Source: Chloroflexota bacterium (GTDB lineage: Bacteria > Chloroflexota > FW602-bin22 > JACPRP01). From it: a stretch of 64,000 nucleotides of DNA. The notes under the pieces are model-generated. The model did not search any database, was not told where the DNA came from, and was given only the letters and a program-made list of their open reading frames with translations. Shown piece by piece: positions 51,083-57,931 of this stretch; positions within the stretch are counted from its first letter, which is position 1, and each line of letters starts with the position of its first letter. The stretch covers positions 1-64,000 of the forward strand of contig JACQUC010000018.1 of assembly GCA_016210495.1 (NCBI GenBank), given 5' to 3'. The position numbers and the translations under genes are program-made.

Positions 51083-51301
51083 CTAAGCCGCGGGCGCGGC
51101 GGCCGCAGCGGTGAGTCCGATCGCCTCGGCGTATTTGAGGTAGGTCTCGACGGAGGCCACGACGACGCGGGCCTCGAGGGCGAGAATCTCGATGCCGACG
51201 AGGGACAGTCTTACCCAGGCATCGACCACGATGCCCTTGTCCAGAACGCGGTCGACGACCTCTACCAGGCTCGACGAGCCAATTGCCTTCTCGACTGCCA
51301 T
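51083..51301 (-). CDS. gvpA: Gas vesicle structural protein GvpA
   Basis: A 72-residue protein that matches GvpA almost throughout: [32 protein letters not shown], and [18 protein letters not shown]. It forms the ribbed shell of the gas vesicle. First gene of the cluster, with an AAAGGAGGGG ribosome-binding site and a structured leader. The Ala-rich end is typical. A hairpin follows the stop. Confidence 0.95.
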   Translation of the reverse strand: MAVEKAIGSSSLVEVVDRVLDKGIVVDAWVRLSLVGIEILALEARVVVASVETYLKYAEAIGLTAAAAAPAA

Positions 51302-51614
51302 TTCTTGCTCCCCTCCTTTCCTTCGGTACTCCGGGCGTTGCCCGGGTCCAGTCCTCCCCTAACACCGGCGGTAAGGCCGGTGTCGCCGGCTGGCACGCTT
51401 TACCGGCAGCAGGGCAGTTGGTCCGAAGCCATCATAAGGAAGCGAAGGCGGCGTGAGAACATCCGGGAGGATACACTGTAAGGGTCTAATAGGATGTGTT
51501 TGCTAGACCATTTGGGGGATACCGGGTATGCTATTGGCACAGAACTTGCCGGTTGCTGCCGACCTCACAGGTCAGCGATGCTCGGCCTCATCAGCAGGAA
51601 TCTCGCCAGGCAAT
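51302..51614 (-). promoter_or_regulatory. gvpA leader with two hairpins
   Basis: The leader contains CCGGGC-GTT-GCCCGG (51331-51345) and ACACCGGC/GCCGGTGT (51362-51369 and 51376-51383). Both would form in the gvpA transcript and may stabilise it. I found no convincing sigma-70 promoter by eye in this 330-base gap. Confidence 0.4.
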
Positions 51615-51642
51615 GTGGGGCCTCGATTCATCAAGGCCCCAC
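51615..51642. repeat. Hairpin at the end of the kinase gene, containing the 13-bp repeat
   Basis: GTGGGGCCT (51615-51623) and AGGCCCCAC (51634-51642) are perfect complements; 12 of 14 outer positions pair. The right arm is the same 13-mer found at 45541 and in mrpA. It encodes the last residues and TGA stop of the histidine kinase and may act as its terminator. Confidence 0.8.
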
Positions 51643-52980
51643 GTGGTTCTCGTCTGCGAACAGCGGCACCTCGACGTGTACCCGCGTTCCGCTACCCCGG
51701 TCGCTGAAGATCTGAAAGCTTCCTTGGAGCAGCTCGGCGCGCTTGCGCATACTAAGCATTCCCACACCCATCCGATGTGGGTCACGCTGCAAGGCGTACG
51801 GGTTGAAGCCAACGCCGTCGTCTTCCACTTCGACTACAGCGCGGCCGTGCTCCTGCTTGATACGAACTTTTACCCTCTTGGCGTGGGCGTGCTTGGTTAC
51901 GTTGTTGACGGCTTCCTGCACGATCCGGTACAGCGCGGTCTCGACGGCTTTGGGAAATCGTACCTGGTCGGCGTCAAAATCGACTCGCCAGCCCGTGCGG
52001 GCCTGAAGCTCGTTCATCTGATACTGCAGGGCCGCAACCAGGCCGAGCGTATCCAACGTCGTCGGACGCAAGTTGGCGATTACATCGCGAGCCTCGCGTC
52101 CGGCGTTGCGGACAAGCGTGCTTGCCTTATGTAGGCTGCCACGCAGGTCGTCCGGGAGCTCGGGCCGGTTGTCCAGAGTCTGGAGGTAGTGAAAGGCGCC
52201 CGCCAGTGTCTGGGCGACCCCATCGTGGATCTCCAAGCAGATGCGCTCTCGCTCCTCCTCCTGAGCATCGATGGTCTTTTTGAGCAGAAGGCTGACTTGC
52301 TGCTCCCGGTTGCGCAAATCCTGGTGAAGACGGACGTTCTCGACCGCGATTGCCGCCCACGCGCCGAAGAGCGAGAGTATCGGCAGCGTCGACGAAGTGA
52401 TGGCTTGGGAAGGAGATGAGGCGACTATCAGCACCCCTAGGCATCGCTCCGCGGCTATGAGGGGTACCAGTGCAAGTGCCTTTATATCCAGGGCGCGTTG
52501 CACGACGGCCGCTACCTTGGCTTGGAGGTGCGGCCGCAAGACGTCGTGGAAGCGCGATGTGATGAACGGGCTGCGCTCGAGAAAGGCGCGGACCACGAGA
52601 TTGTCTGTCATATCCAGCCGGTAGCCGATAGCATCCTGCGGGATGGAGCTGCTTCCTGCGACGGGGCGGGCTGCTAAGCGGCGGTCGACGCGGAGTCCCA
52701 GCAAGCTATCAAGTCGGACTCCGGACCGCTGGGTGGCGCTGCTCAGCTTGTATCGAGTCGCCGGGCTAGAGATTACCTTGCCAACCAGGCGCTCTCCCTG
52801 TGCGTCGAGGAGTGCTACGGAGGGGTACGCGCACGCCAGACCCTCGGAGCAACCTTCGAGCACGCCGCACAGCACGTCCTCCAGGTTTCCGGTGCGAGTG
52901 ACCGCTGTGGACACGCGCTGAAGAGCGTTGATGAGAGGTTGGTGCAGGATAAGCTCGGCCTGCTCGCTGGGCACTGGCAC
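51631..52980 (-). CDS. NarX-like GAF histidine kinase (paralogue 1)
   Basis: 449 residues: an N-terminal GAF region (about 15-195), a coiled coil, HisKA_3 with E-R-I-C-L-E-I-H-D-G-V-A-Q-T near 250 (phospho-His in I-H-D-G) and a HATPase domain with T-K-H-A-H-A-K and G-M-L-S-M-R-K-R-A. No membrane helix, so the sensor is cytoplasmic. It is paralogous to the kinase at 57932. Both probably signal to the NarL-like regulator at 54241. It reads toward gvpA, which suggests control of the gas vesicle genes. It ends in V-G-P from a repeat. Confidence 0.9.
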   Translation of the reverse strand: MPVPSEQAELILHQPLINALQRVSTAVTRTGNLEDVLCGVLEGCSEGLACAYPSVALLDAQGERLVGKVISSPATRYKLSSATQRSGVRLDSLLGLRVDRRLAARPVAGSSSIPQDAIGYRLDMTDNLVVRAFLERSPFITSRFHDVLRPHLQAKVAAVVQRALDIKALALVPLIAAERCLGVLIVASSPSQAITSSTLPILSLFGAWAAIAVENVRLHQDLRNREQQVSLLLKKTIDAQEEERERICLEIHDGVAQTLAGAFHYLQTLDNRPELPDDLRGSLHKASTLVRNAGREARDVIANLRPTTLDTLGLVAALQYQMNELQARTGWRVDFDADQVRFPKAVETALYRIVQEAVNNVTKHAHAKRVKVRIKQEHGRAVVEVEDDGVGFNPYALQRDPHRMGVGMLSMRKRAELLQGSFQIFSDRGSGTRVHVEVPLFADENHVGP

Positions 52981-53008
52981 ACCCTTAACCCTTTCCCCTT
53001 CCCCGTGG

Positions 53009-53038
53009 AATGTATCTTTTGTATGCTGTAAATGTATC
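53009..53038 (-). promoter_or_regulatory. Direct repeat AATGTATC, 22-bp spacing
   Basis: AATGTATC occurs at 53009-53016 and 53031-53038, two helical turns apart, between the RHH gene and the kinase gene. It is a candidate binding site for the NarL-like or RHH regulator. Confidence 0.35.
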
Positions 53039-53047
53039 GTAGGTATA

Positions 53048-53284
53048 TCAAATGCCGTCGGCGGTGAGATACTGCTCCAGGGCCATACGCACGATGCCTG
53101 ATACGCTCACGTGCTTGCGGCGTGCAGCTATCTTGGCTCGCCGGAGCAGGTCGTCGCTCAGATAGATATTGCGCCGCTTGCCCGTCGAGGTGTCCGGAAG
53201 TGCCTTGGCGTCCAGCCGATCGGTGTAGTCGACTTTGAGAACCCGGCCGATGACCTCTTCGTCGATCTTGACCCGGCGTGTCAT
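53048..53284 (-). CDS. Ribbon-helix-helix partner of ParA (pair 1)
   Basis: A 78-residue protein whose C-terminal half is a ribbon-helix-helix domain: K-R-R-N-I-Y-L-S-D-D-L-L-R-R-A-K as the strand and first helix, then S-V-S-G-I-V-R-M-A-L-E-Q-Y-L. The N-terminal half is charged and could stimulate ParA. The ATG overlaps the ParA stop (ATGA). RHH proteins act as ParB analogues in ParA systems or as repressors. No ParB CTPase-type protein is present in this pair. Confidence 0.8.
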   Translation of the reverse strand: MTRRVKIDEEVIGRVLKVDYTDRLDAKALPDTSTGKRRNIYLSDDLLRRAKIAARRKHVSVSGIVRMALEQYLTADGI

Positions 53285-54060
53285 AGCAGCTCCCTCGCCA
53301 GTTGGCGATAGGCTTCAGCGCCCTGGCTCCCTTTGGCGTAGGTGAGTATGCTCTGGCCGGACGCGGGCGCCTCCTTCAGCCTGACCCAGTCTCTAATGAC
53401 GCTGTCGAAGACGCGGATGTTGGCCGCGCCCAGTCGTTGGCGTGTCGCCTCCATCACTTCCCTCGCGTGCGCCGTGCGCATGTCGGCCATAGTCAGGAGC
53501 ACTCCCTCTACGCGGAGGAAATTGTTGATGCGGCTCTGTACCTTACCGATGGTCTGGAGCACCAGATCCAGTCCCTTGGCCGCCAGGTAATCCACTTGCA
53601 AGGGCACGATAACGCTGTCGGCCGCGGCCAGGGCGTTCAGGGTCAAGATGCCCAGGCTGGGTGGAGTATCGATCAAGACGAAGTCGTAGCGGCTACGGAC
53701 GGCCTCCAGGGCATCGTTCAGGATGTACACCGACGTGGATTCTCCGGAGAAGTCGAGATCACTCATGCTCAGTTGGATGTCGCTGGGCGCGAGATCGCCG
53801 GCTTGGGTTCTGACGATGATGTCCGCTATGCCGGGCCGTTCCTCGTGATGTAGAACGGCCGACAACACTGCAAAAAGGGTGTTCTCGGTCTGGAGTAAGT
53901 CCGGATTCACGCCGCAGCTCAGCGTGAGGCTACCTTGAGGGTCCGCGTCGACCATCAGCGCTTTGCACCCCTGCTCTGTAAGGGCTGCTGCCAGCGACAG
54001 CACGGTAGTGGTCTTACCCACCCCGCCTTTTTGGTTGGCGACTGCTATGACCTTGCTCAC
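53281..54060 (-). CDS. ParA-like ATPase (pair 1)
   Basis: A 259-residue ParA: deviant Walker A Q-K-G-G-V-G-K-T-T near 10, D-A-D-P-Q-G-S near 40, Walker B F-V-L-I-D-T-P-P-S-L-G near 122. The GTG at 54060 follows AAGGAGGGGCAG. With its RHH partner it forms a two-gene unit next to the gas vesicle cluster, divergent from the NarL-like gene. ParA proteins position plasmids, chromosomes and protein cargos such as carboxysomes; positioning of gas vesicles is my inference. Confidence 0.88.
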   Translation of the reverse strand: MSKVIAVANQKGGVGKTTTVLSLAAALTEQGCKALMVDADPQGSLTLSCGVNPDLLQTENTLFAVLSAVLHHEERPGIADIIVRTQAGDLAPSDIQLSMSDLDFSGESTSVYILNDALEAVRSRYDFVLIDTPPSLGILTLNALAAADSVIVPLQVDYLAAKGLDLVLQTIGKVQSRINNFLRVEGVLLTMADMRTAHAREVMEATRQRLGAANIRVFDSVIRDWVRLKEAPASGQSILTYAKGSQGAEAYRQLARELL

Positions 54061-54175
54061 CTGCCCCTCCTTGCCATCCGCTCGGGAAATCAAGATTCGT
54101 GACCAGGCCTCTGTGGTATTCTACTCGTGGCAGGCAAGGCCGTCAAGGAGTTGGCATCTCAGTTGGGCAAAGCCG

Positions 54176-54204
54176 TTGACAGCTAGGCGCTCTCGTGATA
54201 TCGT
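54176..54204 (+). promoter_or_regulatory. Promoter of the NarL-like regulator
   Basis: TTGACA (54176-54181) with TATCGT (54199-54204) at 17-base spacing, 36 bases before the start codon. Confidence 0.45.
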
Positions 54205-54240
54205 AGCTGCGGTGGATCGCCCGCGCTGAAAGGTGGAGTT

Positions 54241-54903
54241 ATGGAGCCGATCACCGTCCTGATTGCTGATGATCATACCGTGGCCCGCGAGGGATTGCGG
54301 GCGATGTTGGAAACCGACCAGCAGGTGCAGGTAGTGGGTGAGGCTGCCGACGGCCTGGATGCCATAAAGATGGCGACCAGACTCCACCCGAAGGTGGTGT
54401 TGATGGACGTCCGGATGCCCCGTATGGACGGCCTGGAGGCAACGCGCAGGATCAAGGCGGAGTTACCTACCACGGCGGTGATTATGATGACCAGCTACGA
54501 CGACGATGCCCTTGTCGTGGACGCGGTGCAGGCGGGCGCGGCTGGCTACCTGTTGAAGGATGCCTCGCGAGACCTTCTCGCTCATAGTATCGGCGCCGTC
54601 GCCAGCGGCGGCATCCTGGTGAAGGCTTCGCTCCTCCGGAAGGCCATCAGCAGCCTGACGAGCTCGGCGCGTCCGTCCGAAAGCGTCTTGCAGGGACGGG
54701 CACAAGTGGACGATCTGACCGAGCGCGAGCGCGCGGTTCTGAAGCTGCTCGCCGAAGGACGCACCAACAAGGAGATCGCCGATTCCCTGGCGCTGGCCGA
54801 GGTGACGGTCAAGAAGCACGTTCAGAGCATCATCGCCAAGCTGCGGGCGTCGGATCGCACGCACGCGGCGATCACCGGGCTGCGGATCGGCCTCATCAAG
54901 TGA
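54241..54903 (+). CDS. NarL/LuxR-type response regulator
   Basis: 220 residues: a receiver domain (I-A-D-D-H near 10, phospho-Asp in V-L-M-D-V-R-M-P near 56, Lys in Y-L-L-K-D-A near 107) and a C-terminal LuxR HTH (about 155-215; L-T-E-R-E-R-A-V-L-K-L-L-A-E-G and N-K-E-I-A-D). It lies midway between two paralogous GAF histidine kinases that lack their own regulator, and is the obvious common target. It may control gvp expression. GGTGGAGTT precedes the ATG. Confidence 0.9.
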   Translation: MEPITVLIADDHTVAREGLRAMLETDQQVQVVGEAADGLDAIKMATRLHPKVVLMDVRMPRMDGLEATRRIKAELPTTAVIMMTSYDDDALVVDAVQAGAAGYLLKDASRDLLAHSIGAVASGGILVKASLLRKAISSLTSSARPSESVLQGRAQVDDLTERERAVLKLLAEGRTNKEIADSLALAEVTVKKHVQSIIAKLRASDRTHAAITGLRIGLIK

Positions 54904-54958
54904 AACGGGGCGATACCGGGCTAACTAGCTATCGGTCCTCGGTGTAAGACGAAATGGC

Positions 54959-55025
54959 GTAGGGGCGGACGTCCCTGTCCGCCCGGGGTGGGGCGAGGCG
55001 TCGCTGCCGTTTCGCACCGAGAACT
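54959..55025 (+). repeat. Dispersed repeat of about 67 bp, copy 1
   Basis: Begins GTAGGGGCGGACGTCCCTGT and shares 33 identical leading bases with copy 2 at 59467-59534; similarity continues to a TTCGCACC-AGAAC end. It precedes the second ParA gene. Confidence 0.8.
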
Positions 55026-55043
55026 GGACGAGGGGTGGTGTGG

Positions 55044-55793
55044 ATGGGCCGAGTTATAGCCGTGGCCCTCAGCAAGGGCGGCACAGGGAAGACAACCACT
55101 GCCGTTAACCTGGCCCATTGCCTGGCTATGTCGGCGTCAAGCGTGTTGCTGGTGGACGCAGACACGCAGGGGCAGGCGGCGTTTTTGCTTGGCGTGAAGC
55201 CATCAGCCGGCCTGGCTGAGCTGGTGGTCGGCGAAGTGGAGGCCACGGACTGCCTGGTAAAGGCTCGAGAACATCTGTTCCTGCTCGCCGGCGGCAGGGC
55301 GCTCGCCGGCATCAAGCGCCTTATCGACCGTAAGGACTTCGGTGGTGAACGCACCATCGCCGAGGCCTTGTCTCCAATCGCATCCGCTTTTGAATACGTC
55401 ATTGTAGACTGTGGGCCCGGGTGGGACGCGCTGAGCGTGAACGCGCTATTCGCCGCGGACGAGGTGCTTTCACCCGTGAGCTGCGAGGCGCTGACGCTGC
55501 AGGGCCTGGCCGAGTTCGCCAGGAGCCTGGCGGCGATCCAGCGCTACAAGCCGAGCCTCAGACTGCGGTACATCCTGCCAACCTTTGCCGACAACCGGGT
55601 GCGCAAGACACGGGAAATCATCGAGGTCTTCAGGGGACACTATCCGCAGCAACTGTGTTCGCCGATCCGCTACAGCGTGAAGCTAAGCCAGGCCGCCGGC
55701 CATGGACAGACCATCTTCGAGTTTGCTCCCGATTCGAGAGGGGCGGCAGACTACAGCGAGCTTTCGGAAAAGGTGCGGGATGGCGAAGCTTAG
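55044..55793 (+). CDS. ParA-like ATPase (pair 2)
   Basis: A 249-residue ParA: Walker A S-K-G-G-T-G-K-T-T near 10, D-A-D-T-Q-G-Q near 39, and Walker B V-I-V-D-C-G-P-G-W-D near 112. It differs clearly from pair 1. ATG 55044 follows GAGGGGTGGT. Its 3' end overlaps the RHH gene by 14 bases. Together with pair 1 it brackets the NarL-like gene, an arrangement I do not know from other genomes. Confidence 0.88.
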   Translation: MGRVIAVALSKGGTGKTTTAVNLAHCLAMSASSVLLVDADTQGQAAFLLGVKPSAGLAELVVGEVEATDCLVKAREHLFLLAGGRALAGIKRLIDRKDFGGERTIAEALSPIASAFEYVIVDCGPGWDALSVNALFAADEVLSPVSCEALTLQGLAEFARSLAAIQRYKPSLRLRYILPTFADNRVRKTREIIEVFRGHYPQQLCSPIRYSVKLSQAAGHGQTIFEFAPDSRGAADYSELSEKVRDGEA

Positions 55794-55998
55794 AGATGAC
55801 GTCGACATCTACGCGGACATCATCGGTGCGGTGCCGACGGCCGAAGCCGAGCAGGGGAAGGACGCCGTCAGGAGAAACTACTACCTGACGCGGGCGCTGG
55901 TCCATCGCGTCAGGAGCTACGGCAGGCGACACGGCCTGAGCGCTTCCACTGTGGTCAAGCTGGCCCTGGAAGAGTTCCTCGAGAAGCGTAATGCGTGA
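55780..55998 (+). CDS. Ribbon-helix-helix partner of ParA (pair 2)
   Basis: A 72-residue protein ending in an RHH-like domain (N-Y-Y-L-T-R-A-L-V-H-R-V-R-S-Y, then S-A-S-T-V-V-K-L-A-L-E-E-F-L). The charged N-terminus (K-L-R-D-D-V-D-I-Y) resembles the corresponding part of the pair 1 partner only in charge. The start lies inside the end of the ParA gene. Confidence 0.78.
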   Translation: MAKLRDDVDIYADIIGAVPTAEAEQGKDAVRRNYYLTRALVHRVRSYGRRHGLSASTVVKLALEEFLEKRNA

Positions 55999-56379
55999 CA
56001 CTTCTGACACACTTACAACACACATCGGGCCTTCTGAGCGGCCCCGTGGAGGGGCAATGTGGCGCGAGCAAACCCCTATCCTCGATACTATCGGCCCAGG
56101 ACACCGCCAATGGCGGGACGAAGGCCCTGGCGAACGGGTCCAGGCGGTTCGCGAACCGCCCCGTAGACATCGACTGAGCCGTGCCGTGCTCGTGCCTTGA
56201 TGCGTCCTTGCCGATTTCTCACATCTTCGCACCAACGTTGCGGGCGAACGCCGTTCGCCCCTACGCTAACTACGTTCCCAGCCGCCTGCTTCAAATCGGC
56301 ATCAACCTTGAGTAGATGCGCACAGGGCGGTTCGTGAATTGCCCCTACCAGGGTCGCCGGCCGTCGCACCCCGGACCAC
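55999..56379. repeat. Gap filled with palindromic repeats
   Basis: No gene is seen. Contains the perfect 18-base palindrome GGCGGTTCGCGAACCGCC (56143-56160) and GGGCGAACG/CGTTCGCCC (56242-56250 and 56252-56260), both dispersed-repeat types, plus degraded fragments. Confidence 0.6.
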
Positions 56380-56422
56380 TTGACTGCTGAGGCTAACTAT
56401 TGTATACTGCAATCAGTGTATA
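56380..56422 (+). promoter_or_regulatory. Promoter and operator of the MarR gene
   Basis: TTGACT (56380-56385) and TATACT (56403-56408) with a 17-base spacer. TATAC...GTATA half-sites at 56403-56422 overlap the -10 and could bind MarR. Confidence 0.6.
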
Positions 56423-56452
56423 GGCTCATTATCCTATCTTGGGTGGTTGCCT

Positions 56453-56926
56453 GTGGAGAGAGATGACGCCGGCGCTTTCGCCTTGATGACGCTGGTCGAC
56501 AGGCTGGCTAAGGCCTACGACCTGTGTGATTCTGTGTGCGCTGCGCAGCAGGATGTGACGGCGGCACAGGGTCGCACCCTGCTGGCGCTACCGCCGGATG
56601 TTCAGGTCCGGATGAACGAGTTGAGCGACACGCTGGGCCTGGCTACCAGCACGACGACGCGGATGGTGGATCAACTCGTCGGCAAGGGATTGGTGCTGCG
56701 GCTTCAGGACGAGCGCGATCGGCGCGTGGTAAGGGTTATCTTGACCGAACAGGGTCGGCAGGTGCGGCGGGCGCTGGAACAAGCAAGGCAGGACTTCTTC
56801 CAGTTGGTTCTGGACGAAATCAAAAGAACCGAGCGCTGGAGCATCCTCTACGCGCTGGAAAAAGTGGCCAGCTCGGTGGACAAGGCCCTGCGTGTGTTTG
56901 GCACTGCCGACGTCCTGCCGAGGTAA
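56453..56926 (+). CDS. MarR-family regulator
   Basis: A 157-residue winged-helix regulator: L-S-D-T-L-G-L-A-T-S-T-T-T-R-M-V-D-Q-L and the wing L-Q-D-E-R-D-R-R-V-V-R-V. GTG 56453 is chosen (GGGTGG six bases upstream) over TTG 56447. Residues C-D-S-V-C near 22-26 could be redox- or metal-sensing, but that is speculative. No obvious target gene adjoins it, so it may act elsewhere. Confidence 0.82.
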   Translation: MERDDAGAFALMTLVDRLAKAYDLCDSVCAAQQDVTAAQGRTLLALPPDVQVRMNELSDTLGLATSTTTRMVDQLVGKGLVLRLQDERDRRVVRVILTEQGRQVRRALEQARQDFFQLVLDEIKRTERWSILYALEKVASSVDKALRVFGTADVLPR

Positions 56927-57010
56927 CTGCCCGTGTAAGGCGCTTCGAATAAGCCGAAGCTGCCGCGATGGCAGTCACGAAGTTATAGCCTCGTCGACTA
57001 CTTGATCGAG

Positions 57011-57044
57011 TTGACAGCCAGTTTATTAGCTACTATAATAGCTA
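57011..57044 (+). promoter_or_regulatory. Perfect consensus promoter with operator, Phd/PIN module
   Basis: TTGACA (57011-57016) and TATAAT (57034-57039) with a 17-base spacer. TAGCTA at 57027-57032 and 57039-57044, a self-complementary pair, flanks the -10 and is the probable antitoxin operator. Confidence 0.8.
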
Positions 57045-57107
57045 TCAGATCGTGGATTGCCAACGGTCTCCTGCCCCGTACGATGCGTAATGGAGGTAGC
57101 ACGAGAC

Positions 57108-57437
57108 ATGCCCAGAACAGTCTCCGCCAGCGAAGCAAAGAACAGGCTTGGCGCCATCATCGGCTGGGTTCTTGAAAACGATGACGAGGTCATTATCGAA
57201 AGCAGAGGAGAGCCCAAGGTAGTCCTGATGCCTTTTGCCGAGTATGTGCAAACAAAGGAGATCAAAGAAGAGGTGCGCAAACGCGACGCGCTGGCGACAC
57301 TTCGAGAGCTCCGAGAACGGGTTCGGTCTCGCAGCCAGGACCTTAGCCAAGAGGAAGCTGATGCGCTGGCCAACCGCTTTTCCCGCGAGATTGTCGAGGA
57401 CCTGGTGAAAGAGGGCCAGATAGAGTTCGAGGAGTAG
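57108..57437 (+). CDS. Phd/YefM-type antitoxin
   Basis: A 109-residue protein: R-T-V-S-A-S-E-A-K-N-R-L-G-A-I-I and E-V-I-I-E-S-R-G-E-P-K-V-V-L-M form the Phd fold, followed by a long helical tail (about 50-109) for toxin binding. ATG 57108 has GGAGGT ten bases upstream. It lies 18 bases before the PIN toxin, with a strong autoregulated promoter. Confidence 0.85.
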   Translation: MPRTVSASEAKNRLGAIIGWVLENDDEVIIESRGEPKVVLMPFAEYVQTKEIKEEVRKRDALATLRELRERVRSRSQDLSQEEADALANRFSREIVEDLVKEGQIEFEE

Positions 57438-57455
57438 GTCGCACCGCCTTACACT

Positions 57456-57878
57456 ATGCGAGCGCTCTTCGACACCAACATCTTCATCAGCTACCTCTTG
57501 TCCCCAGCCGCCGAGGGCACTGTCGCGGCCATAGTCGAGGCCGCGTTGACGCGGGCGTTTACCCTGATTCTTCCCCACGAGCTTGGGGAACGTTTGCCGG
57601 CCACAATTGCCGGCAAAGATTATCTTGCCCAGCGGATCAGTGCCCAGGATGCCCACAGATTATTGGAACTGTTGCTTGGAGTCGCCGAGATCATTCCTCC
57701 TATCGGAAGGCCCATCCCAAGGGTCTGCCGTCACGTTAAAGACGACTACCTTGTGGCGCACGCGCTTATTGGTAGGGCTAACTACTTGGTAACCGGCGAC
57801 GACGACCTGCTGGTCTTAGGCGAGGTCGCGAGCGCCAGGATCGTGACCCCAAGCGCTTTCTTATTACAAATATTGTAG
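57456..57878 (+). CDS. PIN-domain toxin (COG1569 type)
   Basis: A 140-residue PIN RNase with a complete-looking acidic site: D6 in A-L-F-D-T-N, the Glu in L-P-H-E-L-G-E-R-L, the Asp in V-K-D-D-Y-L-V-A-H-A and the terminal T-G-D-D-D-L-L. The family is annotated as putative toxin component, PIN family. Paired with the Phd-type antitoxin upstream. An intact version of the module that is broken at 20534. Confidence 0.85.
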   Translation: MRALFDTNIFISYLLSPAAEGTVAAIVEAALTRAFTLILPHELGERLPATIAGKDYLAQRISAQDAHRLLELLLGVAEIIPPIGRPIPRVCRHVKDDYLVAHALIGRANYLVTGDDDLLVLGEVASARIVTPSAFLLQIL

Positions 57879-57931
57879 TGACTAACCATTTGCTGGATGG
57901 TGGGCATGCGCGGTGGGTACACAGCATAGGG

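Noticed and set aside
51384..51640. Sigma-54-type promoter before gvpA (TGGCACG near 51391)
   Set aside because: The match is on the plus strand, opposite to gvpA transcription, and the -12 element does not fit.
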